Of a stretch of DNA of 14,622 bases, positions 6,130 to 13,045 are shown in pieces. The position numbers were made by a program, and so were the translations under genes. The notes under the pieces are model-generated. The model did not search any database. It was not told where the DNA came from and saw nothing but the letters and a program-made list of their open reading frames with translations. The stretch is from Bacteroidota bacterium. GTDB lineage: Bacteria; Bacteroidota; Bacteroidia; Chitinophagales; Chitinophagaceae. Location of the stretch: positions 1 through 14,622 of the forward strand of contig CANFLP010000043.1 of assembly GCA_947447835.1 (NCBI GenBank), written 5' to 3'. Every line of letters starts with the position of its first letter. The stretch's first letter is position 1.

Positions 6130-7692
6130 ATGTTTTCAACTACACTCGGTCATTTTAAGAACATGGTAAACAGACGTTCTAGGCCTAACGAGATTGTATA
6201 TTATCTTTCTAAAAAAGAGAAAATAAAATTAGGACTAACTATGTTGTCTGGTAAAGTAATGGCTGTTACTTTATTAGTTGCTTTGATGAAATTAATTCCC
6301 GCATTATTAGCTACACCTGCACACGCAGCAGAAACTTATACTGCACACGAATTACTTTCATTTAATGCTTTAAACACAGTATGGGTATTGGTTTCTGCGT
6401 TTTTAGTATTTGCTATGCAAGCTGGTTTCGTAATGTTAGAAGCAGGTTTTGCTCGTTCAAAAGAAACGGTGAATGTATTAATGGAATGTATTTTTGATAC
6501 AGCACTTTGTGGTATATTATTCTGGGCTATTGGTTATGCATTTATGTTTAGCCATGGTAACGGATTCATAGGTCAAAATTGGTTCTTCTTAATGGGTGCA
6601 CCAGATACCTATGAGGCTACTGGTATTCCAATTTTAGCACACTGGATTTTCCAATTTGCTTTTGCGGATACAACATCTACAATTACTTCTGGTGCGATGA
6701 TTGGTCGTACAAGTTTTAGAGGAGATATTTTATATAGTATTGGTGTAACAGGTTTTATCTATCCAATTATCGGTCACTGGGCTTGGGGTCCAGACGGTTG
6801 GTTAGCATTAATGGGAACTCCAGGACATTTTTTACCAGGTTTAGGTCAAGGTTTCAGAGACTTTGCGGGTTCTACGGTGGTGCATACCATTGGTGGATTT
6901 ATTTCATTGGCTGGTGCATTGGTTTTAGGGCCTCGTATTGGTAGGGTGTTCTTAAGAGATGATAGAGAGAATGGTGGTTTACAACCTTCTAACAACTTGC
7001 CAATGGCTTCGGTGGGTGCCTTCATATTATGGTTTGGTTGGTATGGTTTTAATCCAGGAAGTACATTGTCTGCAATGGATATGCAAGGTATTGGTCGTGT
7101 AGCAGCAAATACAACATTAGCTGCATGTGCTGCATCATTATCAGCAATGGTATTGCCATTATGGTTTGGACCTAATAAAGGAAAATTTGACTTAGCCTTT
7201 ACGATTAACGGTTTATTAGCTGGTTTAGTTGCTATCACTTGTCCTTGTTATTGGGTGTCTCCAGGTGGTGCTATTTTAATTGGATTAATTGCTGGAGTGT
7301 TATTGTATTATGCAACATTAGCATTAGAACATTTTAGAGTTGATGATCCAGTTGGAGCAGTTCCAGTACATGGTATCAATGGTATTTGGGGAACGATTTC
7401 ATTAGGATTATTTGCATCAGGTCAATTTGGAGTTACAGGTCCAACAGGTGCAGATAACAGTGCTCCAGTAAAAGGATTGTTTTACGGTGGTGGATGGGAT
7501 GTATTAACTGCACAAGCTACAGGTAGTGTTGTAATCACATTAGCTACTTTTTTAGTTGCTTTAGTTTTAATGTGGGTAGTAAATAAGTTGCCACATCCTT
7601 GGAAATTAAGAGTAGAAGCAGAAGCTGAAACAAATCCAGGTGGACTAGACATTTTCGAACACGGTGTGTCTGCGTACCACACACAAGAATAA
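6130..7692 (+). CDS. amt: Ammonium transporter, Amt/MEP/Rh family
   Basis: The 520-residue protein carries the Amt signatures: FVMLEAGFARSKETVNVLM near the first core helix, Asp244 in RDFAGSTVVHTIGG, the twin pore histidines His252 (VVHTIGG) and His414 (VPVHGINGIWG), ILWFGWYGFNPGS (299-311), and the conserved C-terminal GLDIFEHGVSAYH. It should conduct ammonium/ammonia across the inner membrane for nitrogen assimilation. About 67 residues precede the core: a basic 40-residue stretch, then a signal-like helix ending PAHAAET. Met38 (ATG at 6241) would give a conventional signal peptide, so the true start may be 6241 rather than 6130. It follows a porin gene and ends in a strong terminator. No P-II gene adjoins it, unlike many amt loci. 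Confidence 0.95.
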   Translation: MFSTTLGHFKNMVNRRSRPNEIVYYLSKKEKIKLGLTMLSGKVMAVTLLVALMKLIPALLATPAHAAETYTAHELLSFNALNTVWVLVSAFLVFAMQAGFVMLEAGFARSKETVNVLMECIFDTALCGILFWAIGYAFMFSHGNGFIGQNWFFLMGAPDTYEATGIPILAHWIFQFAFADTTSTITSGAMIGRTSFRGDILYSIGVTGFIYPIIGHWAWGPDGWLALMGTPGHFLPGLGQGFRDFAGSTVVHTIGGFISLAGALVLGPRIGRVFLRDDRENGGLQPSNNLPMASVGAFILWFGWYGFNPGSTLSAMDMQGIGRVAANTTLAACAASLSAMVLPLWFGPNKGKFDLAFTINGLLAGLVAITCPCYWVSPGGAILIGLIAGVLLYYATLALEHFRVDDPVGAVPVHGINGIWGTISLGLFASGQFGVTGPTGADNSAPVKGLFYGGGWDVLTAQATGSVVITLATFLVALVLMWVVNKLPHPWKLRVEAEAETNPGGLDIFEHGVSAYHTQE

Positions 7693-7744
7693 AGTATTTA
7701 ACTCTTTTTGGTATATTGGTTTATTAAGCAAGCAATCAATAAGC

Positions 7745-7775
7745 GGGCCCCATTTCTATGGGGCCCTAATTTTTT
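7745..7775 (+). terminator. Strong rho-independent terminator after amt
   Basis: GGGCCCCAT (7745-7753) and ATGGGGCCC (7758-7766) form a perfect 9-bp GC-rich stem with a TTCT loop, followed by TAA and a six-T run (7770-7775). It stands out in this AT-rich sequence. It lies 53 bp after the amt stop. Read in reverse it follows the end of the minus-strand peptidase, but without a T-run that way (GCTTATTG), so it mainly serves amt. Confidence 0.93.
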
Positions 7776-7776
7776 A

Positions 7777-9246
7777 TTAATCTTTCCAGCGCCATTCGCC
7801 AGCAATGGTTAAAGGCTCTTTTAAGTTATTTTTAATTAAAAATAATCTTGTTTCTTCGTCGGTAAAGTGCTTTGCCTCTATCTTATTAGCATCTGCAATA
7901 CCAAATAATAACATGGTATTGAATCTTACAGTGTTGCGCATGCCTTTGTCTTCCACTAAACTAAATACATCACAGTCTGCATGGTAGCAAGGGCCAGCGC
8001 CTTTTGGTAAAGAGCCACCTGCTGCACCGCCAGTTGGAATGCCATTTAGCATAAAGGGTTGATGATCACTATGCAAGCCAGCGCCTACTGAGAAAGTATT
8101 TTTAAAATTAGTGTCTAATTGTTTTGCGATAGTGCCAATAGATTCAAATAGCTCTTTGCTTTCTTGTGAGCTGGTTGCATATCCTTTAGGGTCATTAGTC
8201 ATGTCGTAGTTTAACATGTATCTAATATTGTCAACACTTTTATCTTTAATCGATGCATCAACATATGCTCTTGATCCTAATAAACCTTCTTCTTCGCCCA
8301 TGAACATTACAAAGTCAATGGTACGAGCAGGTTGTAACTTTAATACTTTAAAAGTACGTGCCATATCTAATACCGAAAATGAACCAATGCCATTATCCAT
8401 TGCGCCGGTTGCTAAATCCCAGCTGTCTAAATGACCGCCAACAACAATTTTTTCATTAGGAATGCTAGCACCTTTAATTGAAGCCACCACATTGCGTGCT
8501 TTAATCATGCCTGAGTGGTTAGTCATGTTAATGTGACTATATAATTGAATAGCTTTTAATTGTTCTTTAAGTGCTAATCCATCTTCTTTACCTACACAAA
8601 CTGCTGGAATAGGGATTAATTTCCCCGTAACTGATGCAGTACCTGTAAGTAAAACGCCTTTGTCGGCAGTATTAATTACGATAATTCCTTTAGCACCATA
8701 TTTTGTTGCGATAGCTGTTTTTTCGGAGCGGTGTAAACCAGGTGTGCCTGCTTTTGAACCAGGTAAAATGCCTAAGTATACTAAAGCAATTTTGCCTTTT
8801 ACTTTATCAGGATTAGCTGCATAATCATCTTCAACACCATTACCCATATCCACCACTTCCAAAGTGATATCTGAAATCACTGGAGAATGCGCTAGTGAAA
8901 CTGATTTAATAGATTGTAAGCTATTAACATTAGAACCAATGCTAACTGCAAGTGTGCCACGACTCCAGCTCTCCACTTCAAATGGCTGAAATTTTACATT
9001 GGTAAAACCATACGACTTAAGTAAATCAAATGCATATTGTTCTGCTTTTTTACCATTCTCCGATCCTGTTAGTCTATGACCAATGGTTTCAGAAGCTATT
9101 TTTAAGGAAGTGTAGGCGTTGGAATTGTCCAAGACTTCTTTGTTTATTTTCGCAAAAATGGAAGGCCATGCAGGCTTTACTTGTGCATTTAATTCGTTCA
9201 CTAATAAAAGGGATAAAATTCCGGACAACGCTAATATCTTTTTCAT
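7777..9246 (-). CDS. Secreted M28 metallopeptidase with PA domain (carboxypeptidase Q-like)
   Basis: The 489-residue protein has a signal peptide (about 1-21, NELNAQ). A PA-like insert (about 120-240, with GKIALVYLG and YGAKGIIVINTAD) splits the M28 catalytic domain. The two-zinc set is visible: His272 and Asp274 (GGHLDSWD), bridging Asp284 (GAMDNGIGS), catalytic Glu318 and ligand Glu319 (GEEEGLLGS), Asp348 (LNYDMTND) and His422 (CYHADCD). It should be an active aminopeptidase or dipeptidase in the periplasm or outside, trimming peptides for uptake. The architecture resembles plasma glutamate carboxypeptidase/carboxypeptidase Q. The gene converges with amt and diverges from the SPFH gene across 67 bp. 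Exact substrate is not readable from sequence. Confidence 0.93.
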   Translation of the reverse strand: MKKILALSGILSLLLVNELNAQVKPAWPSIFAKINKEVLDNSNAYTSLKIASETIGHRLTGSENGKKAEQYAFDLLKSYGFTNVKFQPFEVESWSRGTLAVSIGSNVNSLQSIKSVSLAHSPVISDITLEVVDMGNGVEDDYAANPDKVKGKIALVYLGILPGSKAGTPGLHRSEKTAIATKYGAKGIIVINTADKGVLLTGTASVTGKLIPIPAVCVGKEDGLALKEQLKAIQLYSHINMTNHSGMIKARNVVASIKGASIPNEKIVVGGHLDSWDLATGAMDNGIGSFSVLDMARTFKVLKLQPARTIDFVMFMGEEEGLLGSRAYVDASIKDKSVDNIRYMLNYDMTNDPKGYATSSQESKELFESIGTIAKQLDTNFKNTFSVGAGLHSDHQPFMLNGIPTGGAAGGSLPKGAGPCYHADCDVFSLVEDKGMRNTVRFNTMLLFGIADANKIEAKHFTDEETRLFLIKNNLKEPLTIAGEWRWKD

Positions 9247-9313
9247 AGGTGTGATGCTTTAATAGCTAATTTATGGAATATTTAGTTGTAATTTTAATAT
9301 AAATAATAACATC
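9247..9313. promoter_or_regulatory. Divergent promoter region between M28 peptidase and SPFH gene
   Basis: These 67 AT-rich bases separate two start codons pointing away from each other and must hold both promoters or their 3' parts. On the plus strand TAATTTTA (9289-9296) is one mismatch from the TAnnTTTG -7 element and lies about 18 bp before the SPFH start; no clear -33 TTTG was seen. The assignment rests mainly on gene layout. Confidence 0.4.
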
Positions 9314-10222
9314 ATGTTTGCAATCATTTTAGGTATCATTATATTTTTCGCAGCCAAAGCTGTAGGAAACTTAAATCTTCCCATTTCTCAACATACAGGT
9401 ACTATCCGAGTTGTAGGGATTGTGGTAGTAGTATTAGGATTATTAACTTCTAGTATCAAACAAATTGACGCTGGTCAAATAGGCGTTCAGTCATTATTTG
9501 GAAAAGTTCAGGACGAGATTTTACCAAGTGGACTAAACTTTGTAAATCCATTAATGGACATAAAGCCCATTGATGTTCGAACTCAAAACTATACAATGAG
9601 TGGAGTACATAATGAGGGAGATGTTGCTGGAGACGATGCAATTAGAGTATTAACTGCGGACGGACTTGAAGTAGTAATTGATTTAACGGTGTTGTATAGA
9701 GTGCAGGCAACACAAGCTCCAAAAATTGTTCGTGAAATTGGGTATGATTTTAAGAATGTAGTAGTCCGACCTATCACAAGAACTAAAATAAGAGACAACG
9801 CAGTTTATTATACAGCTGTTGATTTATATTCTGTAAAAAGAGATGAGTTTCAAACTAGAATATTCAAGACTATCGAAGAAAATTTAAAAGCAAGAGGTTT
9901 GGTATTGGAGCAATTGTTGGTAAGAAATATTTCTTTACCCGCATCTGTGAAAGGTTCGATTGAAGAAAAAATTAAAGCCGAACAAGATGCACAAAAAATG
10001 CAGTACGTTTTACAAAAAGAAAAGCAAGAGGCAGAACGTAAAAGGGTAGAAGCGCAGGGTATTGCAGATTATCAAAAAATTATTAGTATGGGCTTAGGTG
10101 ACAAGCAATTGCAGTATGAGCAAATACAAGCTATGAAGGGATTAATGACTTCTCCTAATGCTAAAGTAATTATCATGGGTGGAGGAAAAACGCCCATCAT
10201 TTTAGATAGTAAGGGTAATTAA
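9314..10222 (+). CDS. Prohibitin-type SPFH domain membrane protein
   Basis: The 302-residue protein has two short N-terminal hydrophobic segments (about 2-16 and 31-46), then a prohibitin-type SPFH/band-7 domain (about 49-210; QIGVQSLFGKVQDEILPSG and GLEVVIDLTVLYRV). A long helical, coiled-coil stretch follows (about 212-257; KIKAEQDAQKMQYVLQKEK), then a hydrophobic Gly-rich tail (VIIMGGGKTPIIL). Such proteins form large oligomeric rings on the membrane and often organise or restrain membrane proteases. An M28 peptidase gene starts 26 bp downstream, but that product carries a signal peptide, so a direct link is not obvious because the SPFH orientation is uncertain. It heads a likely three-gene operon. 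Confidence 0.92.
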   Translation: MFAIILGIIIFFAAKAVGNLNLPISQHTGTIRVVGIVVVVLGLLTSSIKQIDAGQIGVQSLFGKVQDEILPSGLNFVNPLMDIKPIDVRTQNYTMSGVHNEGDVAGDDAIRVLTADGLEVVIDLTVLYRVQATQAPKIVREIGYDFKNVVVRPITRTKIRDNAVYYTAVDLYSVKRDEFQTRIFKTIEENLKARGLVLEQLLVRNISLPASVKGSIEEKIKAEQDAQKMQYVLQKEKQEAERKRVEAQGIADYQKIISMGLGDKQLQYEQIQAMKGLMTSPNAKVIIMGGGKTPIILDSKGN

Positions 10223-10248
10223 TAATATAATAGTTAAATCATTATAAG

Positions 10249-11598
10249 ATGAAAAAGTGGATTATTGGATTTATGAGTGTTTTGTTTGTTCAGTTTTCGT
10301 TTGCTCAATCAATTGTCAAAAGAGATCCAGAAATTGATGCGATGGTAAAAGAGGTGAGTGCAGATTCGTTAAAAGCGAATATGTACAAATTGGTTTCTTT
10401 TGGAACACGTAATACATTAAGTACACAAGGAAATTCAGTGCGCGGTGTGGGTGCGGCAAGAACTTGGATATTAGGAAAGTTCAATGAATATGCAAAGGCT
10501 TCCAATGGCAGGTTATCTGCATTTATTGATACGGTAACTTATTTACCAGATGGCAAAAGAGTAGACAGGCCTATTATTTTAGGCAATGTGGTAGCTACTT
10601 TAAAAGGAACGGATCCTAATGATCACCGTTTATTTATCATGAGTGGTCATTTGGATAATATGCGTACAAGTGTAATGGATAGTGTGGGTGATGCGCCAGG
10701 AGCTGATGATGATGGAAGTGGTACAGTAGCTGTTATGGAATGTGCTAGGGTAATGAGTAAGCATGCGTTTCCTGCAACTATTATTTTTGTAACAGTAGCA
10801 GGTGAGGAGCAGGGTTTGATTGGCGCATATTATATGGCTAAAAAAGCTAAGAAAGAAGGCTGGGCTATTGAGGCAGTATTGAATAATGATATTATGGGCA
10901 GCAATAATAGCAATGAAACGAATATTATTGAGAATACTAAGTTGCGTGTGTTTAGTGAAGGCCTTTCAGTAACAGATACTGGTAAAGCTGCATTGCAAAT
11001 TCGAAGCTTAGGTTTGGAGAATGATGGAAGATCAAGACAATTGGCAAGATATATTAAAGAAATTGCAGAACGATATGTAGATAATATGCAAGTGGTGATG
11101 GTCTACCGAAATGATCGCTTTTTAAGAGGAGGAGATCATACACCTTATGTTGAAAATGGATATGCAGCAGTTAGATTTACAGAGATGAATGAAAACTATA
11201 CTCGTCAGCATCAGGACGTGCGCAATGAAAACGGAATAGCCTATGGGGATTTGCCAGAGCATATCGACTTTGAATATTTAAGAAAGAATAGTGGAGTGAA
11301 CTTGTCCAATTTAGCCAACCTTGCAAAAGCACCAGCAGTGCCAGAGGAAGTTAAGGTGGATGTGAAAAAGTTAAGTAATTCCACTTATTTATACTGGAAA
11401 GCGCCTAAAACGGGAGTTGTAAAAGGTTATTATATTTTAATGCGTGAAACAACAAGTGCATTTTGGCAAAAGAAAATATATACAGCGTCATTAGATATTA
11501 GATTGCCATATAGTAAGGATAATTATTTCTTTGCAGTACAAAGCGTAAACGAAGCTGGAAATGAAAGTTTGCCAGTAATTCCTGCAGTAGGTAGGTAA
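10249..11598 (+). CDS. Secreted M28 metallopeptidase with C-terminal FN3-like domain
   Basis: The 449-residue protein has a signal peptide (1-19, ending SFAQS). The M28 zinc ligands are intact: His134 (SGHLDN), bridging Asp154 (GADDDGSG), Glu186/Glu187 (AGEEQGL), Asp214 (NNDIMG) and His297 (GGDHTPY). There is no PA insert. Residues about 362-449 form a small beta-rich module (VDVKKLSNSTYLYWKAPK, YYILMRETTSAFWQKK, YFFAVQSVNEAGNES) with the pattern of a fibronectin type III domain. It is probably an exported aminopeptidase; members of this type are seen in Bacteroidota with sorting or adhesion domains, but no type IX C-terminal signal is evident here. It lies 26 bp after the SPFH gene and about 27 bp before nnrD. 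Confidence 0.92.
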   Translation: MKKWIIGFMSVLFVQFSFAQSIVKRDPEIDAMVKEVSADSLKANMYKLVSFGTRNTLSTQGNSVRGVGAARTWILGKFNEYAKASNGRLSAFIDTVTYLPDGKRVDRPIILGNVVATLKGTDPNDHRLFIMSGHLDNMRTSVMDSVGDAPGADDDGSGTVAVMECARVMSKHAFPATIIFVTVAGEEQGLIGAYYMAKKAKKEGWAIEAVLNNDIMGSNNSNETNIIENTKLRVFSEGLSVTDTGKAALQIRSLGLENDGRSRQLARYIKEIAERYVDNMQVVMVYRNDRFLRGGDHTPYVENGYAAVRFTEMNENYTRQHQDVRNENGIAYGDLPEHIDFEYLRKNSGVNLSNLANLAKAPAVPEEVKVDVKKLSNSTYLYWKAPKTGVVKGYYILMRETTSAFWQKKIYTASLDIRLPYSKDNYFFAVQSVNEAGNESLPVIPAVGR

Positions 11599-11625
11599 TT
11601 AGGAGTGCATAACGAACCAAATAAT

Positions 11626-12441
11626 ATGATACCAATTAATGAACAATGGGTTAAGCAACATGTAAAACATCGTTTAATTAATGGGCATAAAAAATCTTTT
11701 GGTCATGTATTAGTCATTGCAGGAAGTGAAGGAAAAGCAGGGGCTGCAATATTATGTGCACGTGCTGCTTTACATGCAGGTTGCGGAATGGTAACTGCAA
11801 TGATCCCAAAAGAGGCGGTCGCAGTTTTATTGGAATCTTCTCCTGAGTTGATGTACCTGTCACTAGCTGAATTAAGTGAGGTTGAATTAAATAAGTATGA
11901 TGCCATTGTAATTGGTCCGGGTCTGGGATTTTCAGATCAAGCAAAAGCAATTTTCAATAATGTACTAAATAAATTTAAGGGGCCAGTGGTTATAGATGCC
12001 GATGGCCTTACAATGCTTGCTTCTGAAATGCAACTATTTAAATTGAATCATATTGCTACACCACATCCTGGAGAATTTGCGCGCTTGCAAGGATTTGAAT
12101 ATGATGAGCATAATAGAGAAGGTCAGGCAATTGATTTTATAAATAAGTATTCAGGGGTACTTGTATTAAAGGGAGCAAAAACTTTAGTTGCTTCGGCAAG
12201 TCAGGGAATGTTGCAAAATACCACTGGTAATGATGGAATGGCAACTGCTGGCAGCGGAGACGTATTAACTGGAATAATAGCGGCACTTTGTGCACAAGGG
12301 TATGAAAACTTTATGGCAGCATCAACAGGTGTTTATATACATGGATTAGCGGGCGATTTAGCAATAAAAGATATTTCAAAAGCAAGCCTAGTAGCTTCTG
12401 ATTTGATTGACTATTTAGGAAAAATACGGCTGCTAGATTAA
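11626..12441 (+). CDS. nnrD: ADP-dependent NAD(P)H-hydrate dehydratase (standalone NnrD)
   Basis: The 271-residue protein is the YjeF C-terminal (ribokinase-like) carbohydrate kinase fold: GHVLVIAGSEGKAGAA near the N-terminus, VIGPGLGFSDQ, VIDADGL, TPHPGEFARL, VLKGAKTLVA and the nucleotide/catalytic block NDGMATAGSGDVLTGIIAAL with catalytic Asp212. It repairs hydrated NADH/NADPH (S-epimer) at the expense of ADP in the cytosol. The N-terminal epimerase domain usually fused to it in bacteria is missing. A GTG at 11605 is in frame and would add seven residues, but AGGAG lies directly against it, so the ATG at 11626 was chosen; the GTG cannot be excluded. It is the last gene of the SPFH-M28-nnrD run; functional linkage to them is not obvious. 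Confidence 0.92.
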   Translation: MIPINEQWVKQHVKHRLINGHKKSFGHVLVIAGSEGKAGAAILCARAALHAGCGMVTAMIPKEAVAVLLESSPELMYLSLAELSEVELNKYDAIVIGPGLGFSDQAKAIFNNVLNKFKGPVVIDADGLTMLASEMQLFKLNHIATPHPGEFARLQGFEYDEHNREGQAIDFINKYSGVLVLKGAKTLVASASQGMLQNTTGNDGMATAGSGDVLTGIIAALCAQGYENFMAASTGVYIHGLAGDLAIKDISKASLVASDLIDYLGKIRLLD

Positions 12442-12548
12442 ATAAATTTAATTGAGATTCGATAATATCATCCAATATTTATATCTTTAATATATGTTAT
12501 GTATCGGCAGTTAGTTATTAAATGCTTGATTTTTAAAACATTATACTT

Positions 12549-12980
12549 ATGAAATTGTTCAAATTACTTTTAGTGGCACTTCCTTTTGTACTGTTTTCTT
12601 GTAGCAAAGGTGGTGATACACCAACGCCTACTCCGCCAACACCAACCCCACCAACGCCTACTGAATCGGCAGTTGCTTTTTCAATAGCTCAGGATCCGGG
12701 TGCAAGTGGGATTTTAGGAGTGGTTGGAACTTCTCAAACCATAAGTGTAAAAGTAAGTTCAACATTACCATCGGCAGGTGTGAATATAGATGTAACTGTA
12801 AGAAAGGATTTAGATAATACTTCAGTGTTCACAACATCTACTTCTAGCGTAGCCGCAGATAATACAGTAAACATTACAGGATTAACACCTGGCGTTTTGT
12901 GTACAGCTACGGTGGTTGTAACTTCTAAATCAACTTCAACGAATAATAAAACAGTGACATTTAAATTGGCGGCTAAGTAA
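12549..12980 (+). CDS. Small lipoprotein with Pro-Thr linker and Ig/FN3-like domain
   Basis: The 143-residue protein has a type II signal peptide whose lipobox LFSC puts the lipidated Cys at residue 18. After CSKGGD comes a rigid linker of PTPTP units (residues 25-39), then one beta-rich domain of ~100 residues rich in Thr/Ser/Val, ending in strands like ITGLTPGVLCTATVVVTSKS, which resembles the end of an Ig/FN3-like sandwich. It is probably anchored in the outer membrane; whether it faces outward is unclear. Function unknown. A 107-bp gap separates it from nnrD, so it likely has its own promoter (TATCTTTA at 12482-12489 is one mismatch from TAnnTTTG). A terminator follows within 60 bp. Confidence 0.85.
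   Translation: MKLFKLLLVALPFVLFSCSKGGDTPTPTPPTPTPPTPTESAVAFSIAQDPGASGILGVVGTSQTISVKVSSTLPSAGVNIDVTVRKDLDNTSVFTTSTSSVAADNTVNITGLTPGVLCTATVVVTSKSTSTNNKTVTFKLAAK
12621..12665 (+). repeat. Three 15-bp tandem units encoding the PTPTP linker
   Basis: Units start at 12621, 12636 and 12651. The first and third share their first 12 bases (CCAACGCCTACT), the middle one differs at a few positions, and the third ends in GAA. They encode the Pro-Thr spacer of the lipoprotein. Nucleotide-level identity suggests duplication by slippage, so linker length could vary between strains. Confidence 0.75.
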
Positions 12981-13004
12981 TTAGCTGCTTAAGTTTCTAT
13001 AACT

Positions 13005-13045
13005 AAAGTCCTATTGAACTAACCTTCGGTAGGACTTTTTATTTT
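13005..13045 (+). terminator. Terminator between lipoprotein and convergent membrane regulator
   Basis: AAAGTCCTA (13005-13013) pairs perfectly with TAGGACTTT (13030-13038), followed by a T-rich tail (13036-13045). The 16-base loop may contain a small inner CC/GG pairing. It lies 24 bp after the lipoprotein stop. The TAG stop of the minus-strand gene (13019-13021) sits in the loop, so the element likely ends transcription from both sides, with only a short T-run (TTT) on the minus side. Confidence 0.75.

Noticed and set aside
6846..7238. 130-codon minus-strand open frame opposite amt
   Set aside because: It lies entirely within the conserved Amt core, mirrors its codons, is Pro/Asn/Ala-rich without a recognisable domain and has no start context.
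11601..11607. AGGAGTG as Shine-Dalgarno plus GTG start of nnrD
   Set aside because: The purine run abuts the GTG with no spacing and is too far from the ATG at 11626; other genes here do not use Shine-Dalgarno sequences.
11703..11950. Overlapping minus-strand frames opposite nnrD
   Set aside because: Both are shadows of the conserved dehydratase coding sequence and show no coding features of their own.
12621..12665. Short tandem repeats considered as a CRISPR-like array
   Set aside because: Units are contiguous with no spacers, in frame inside a lipoprotein gene, and encode a Pro-Thr linker.
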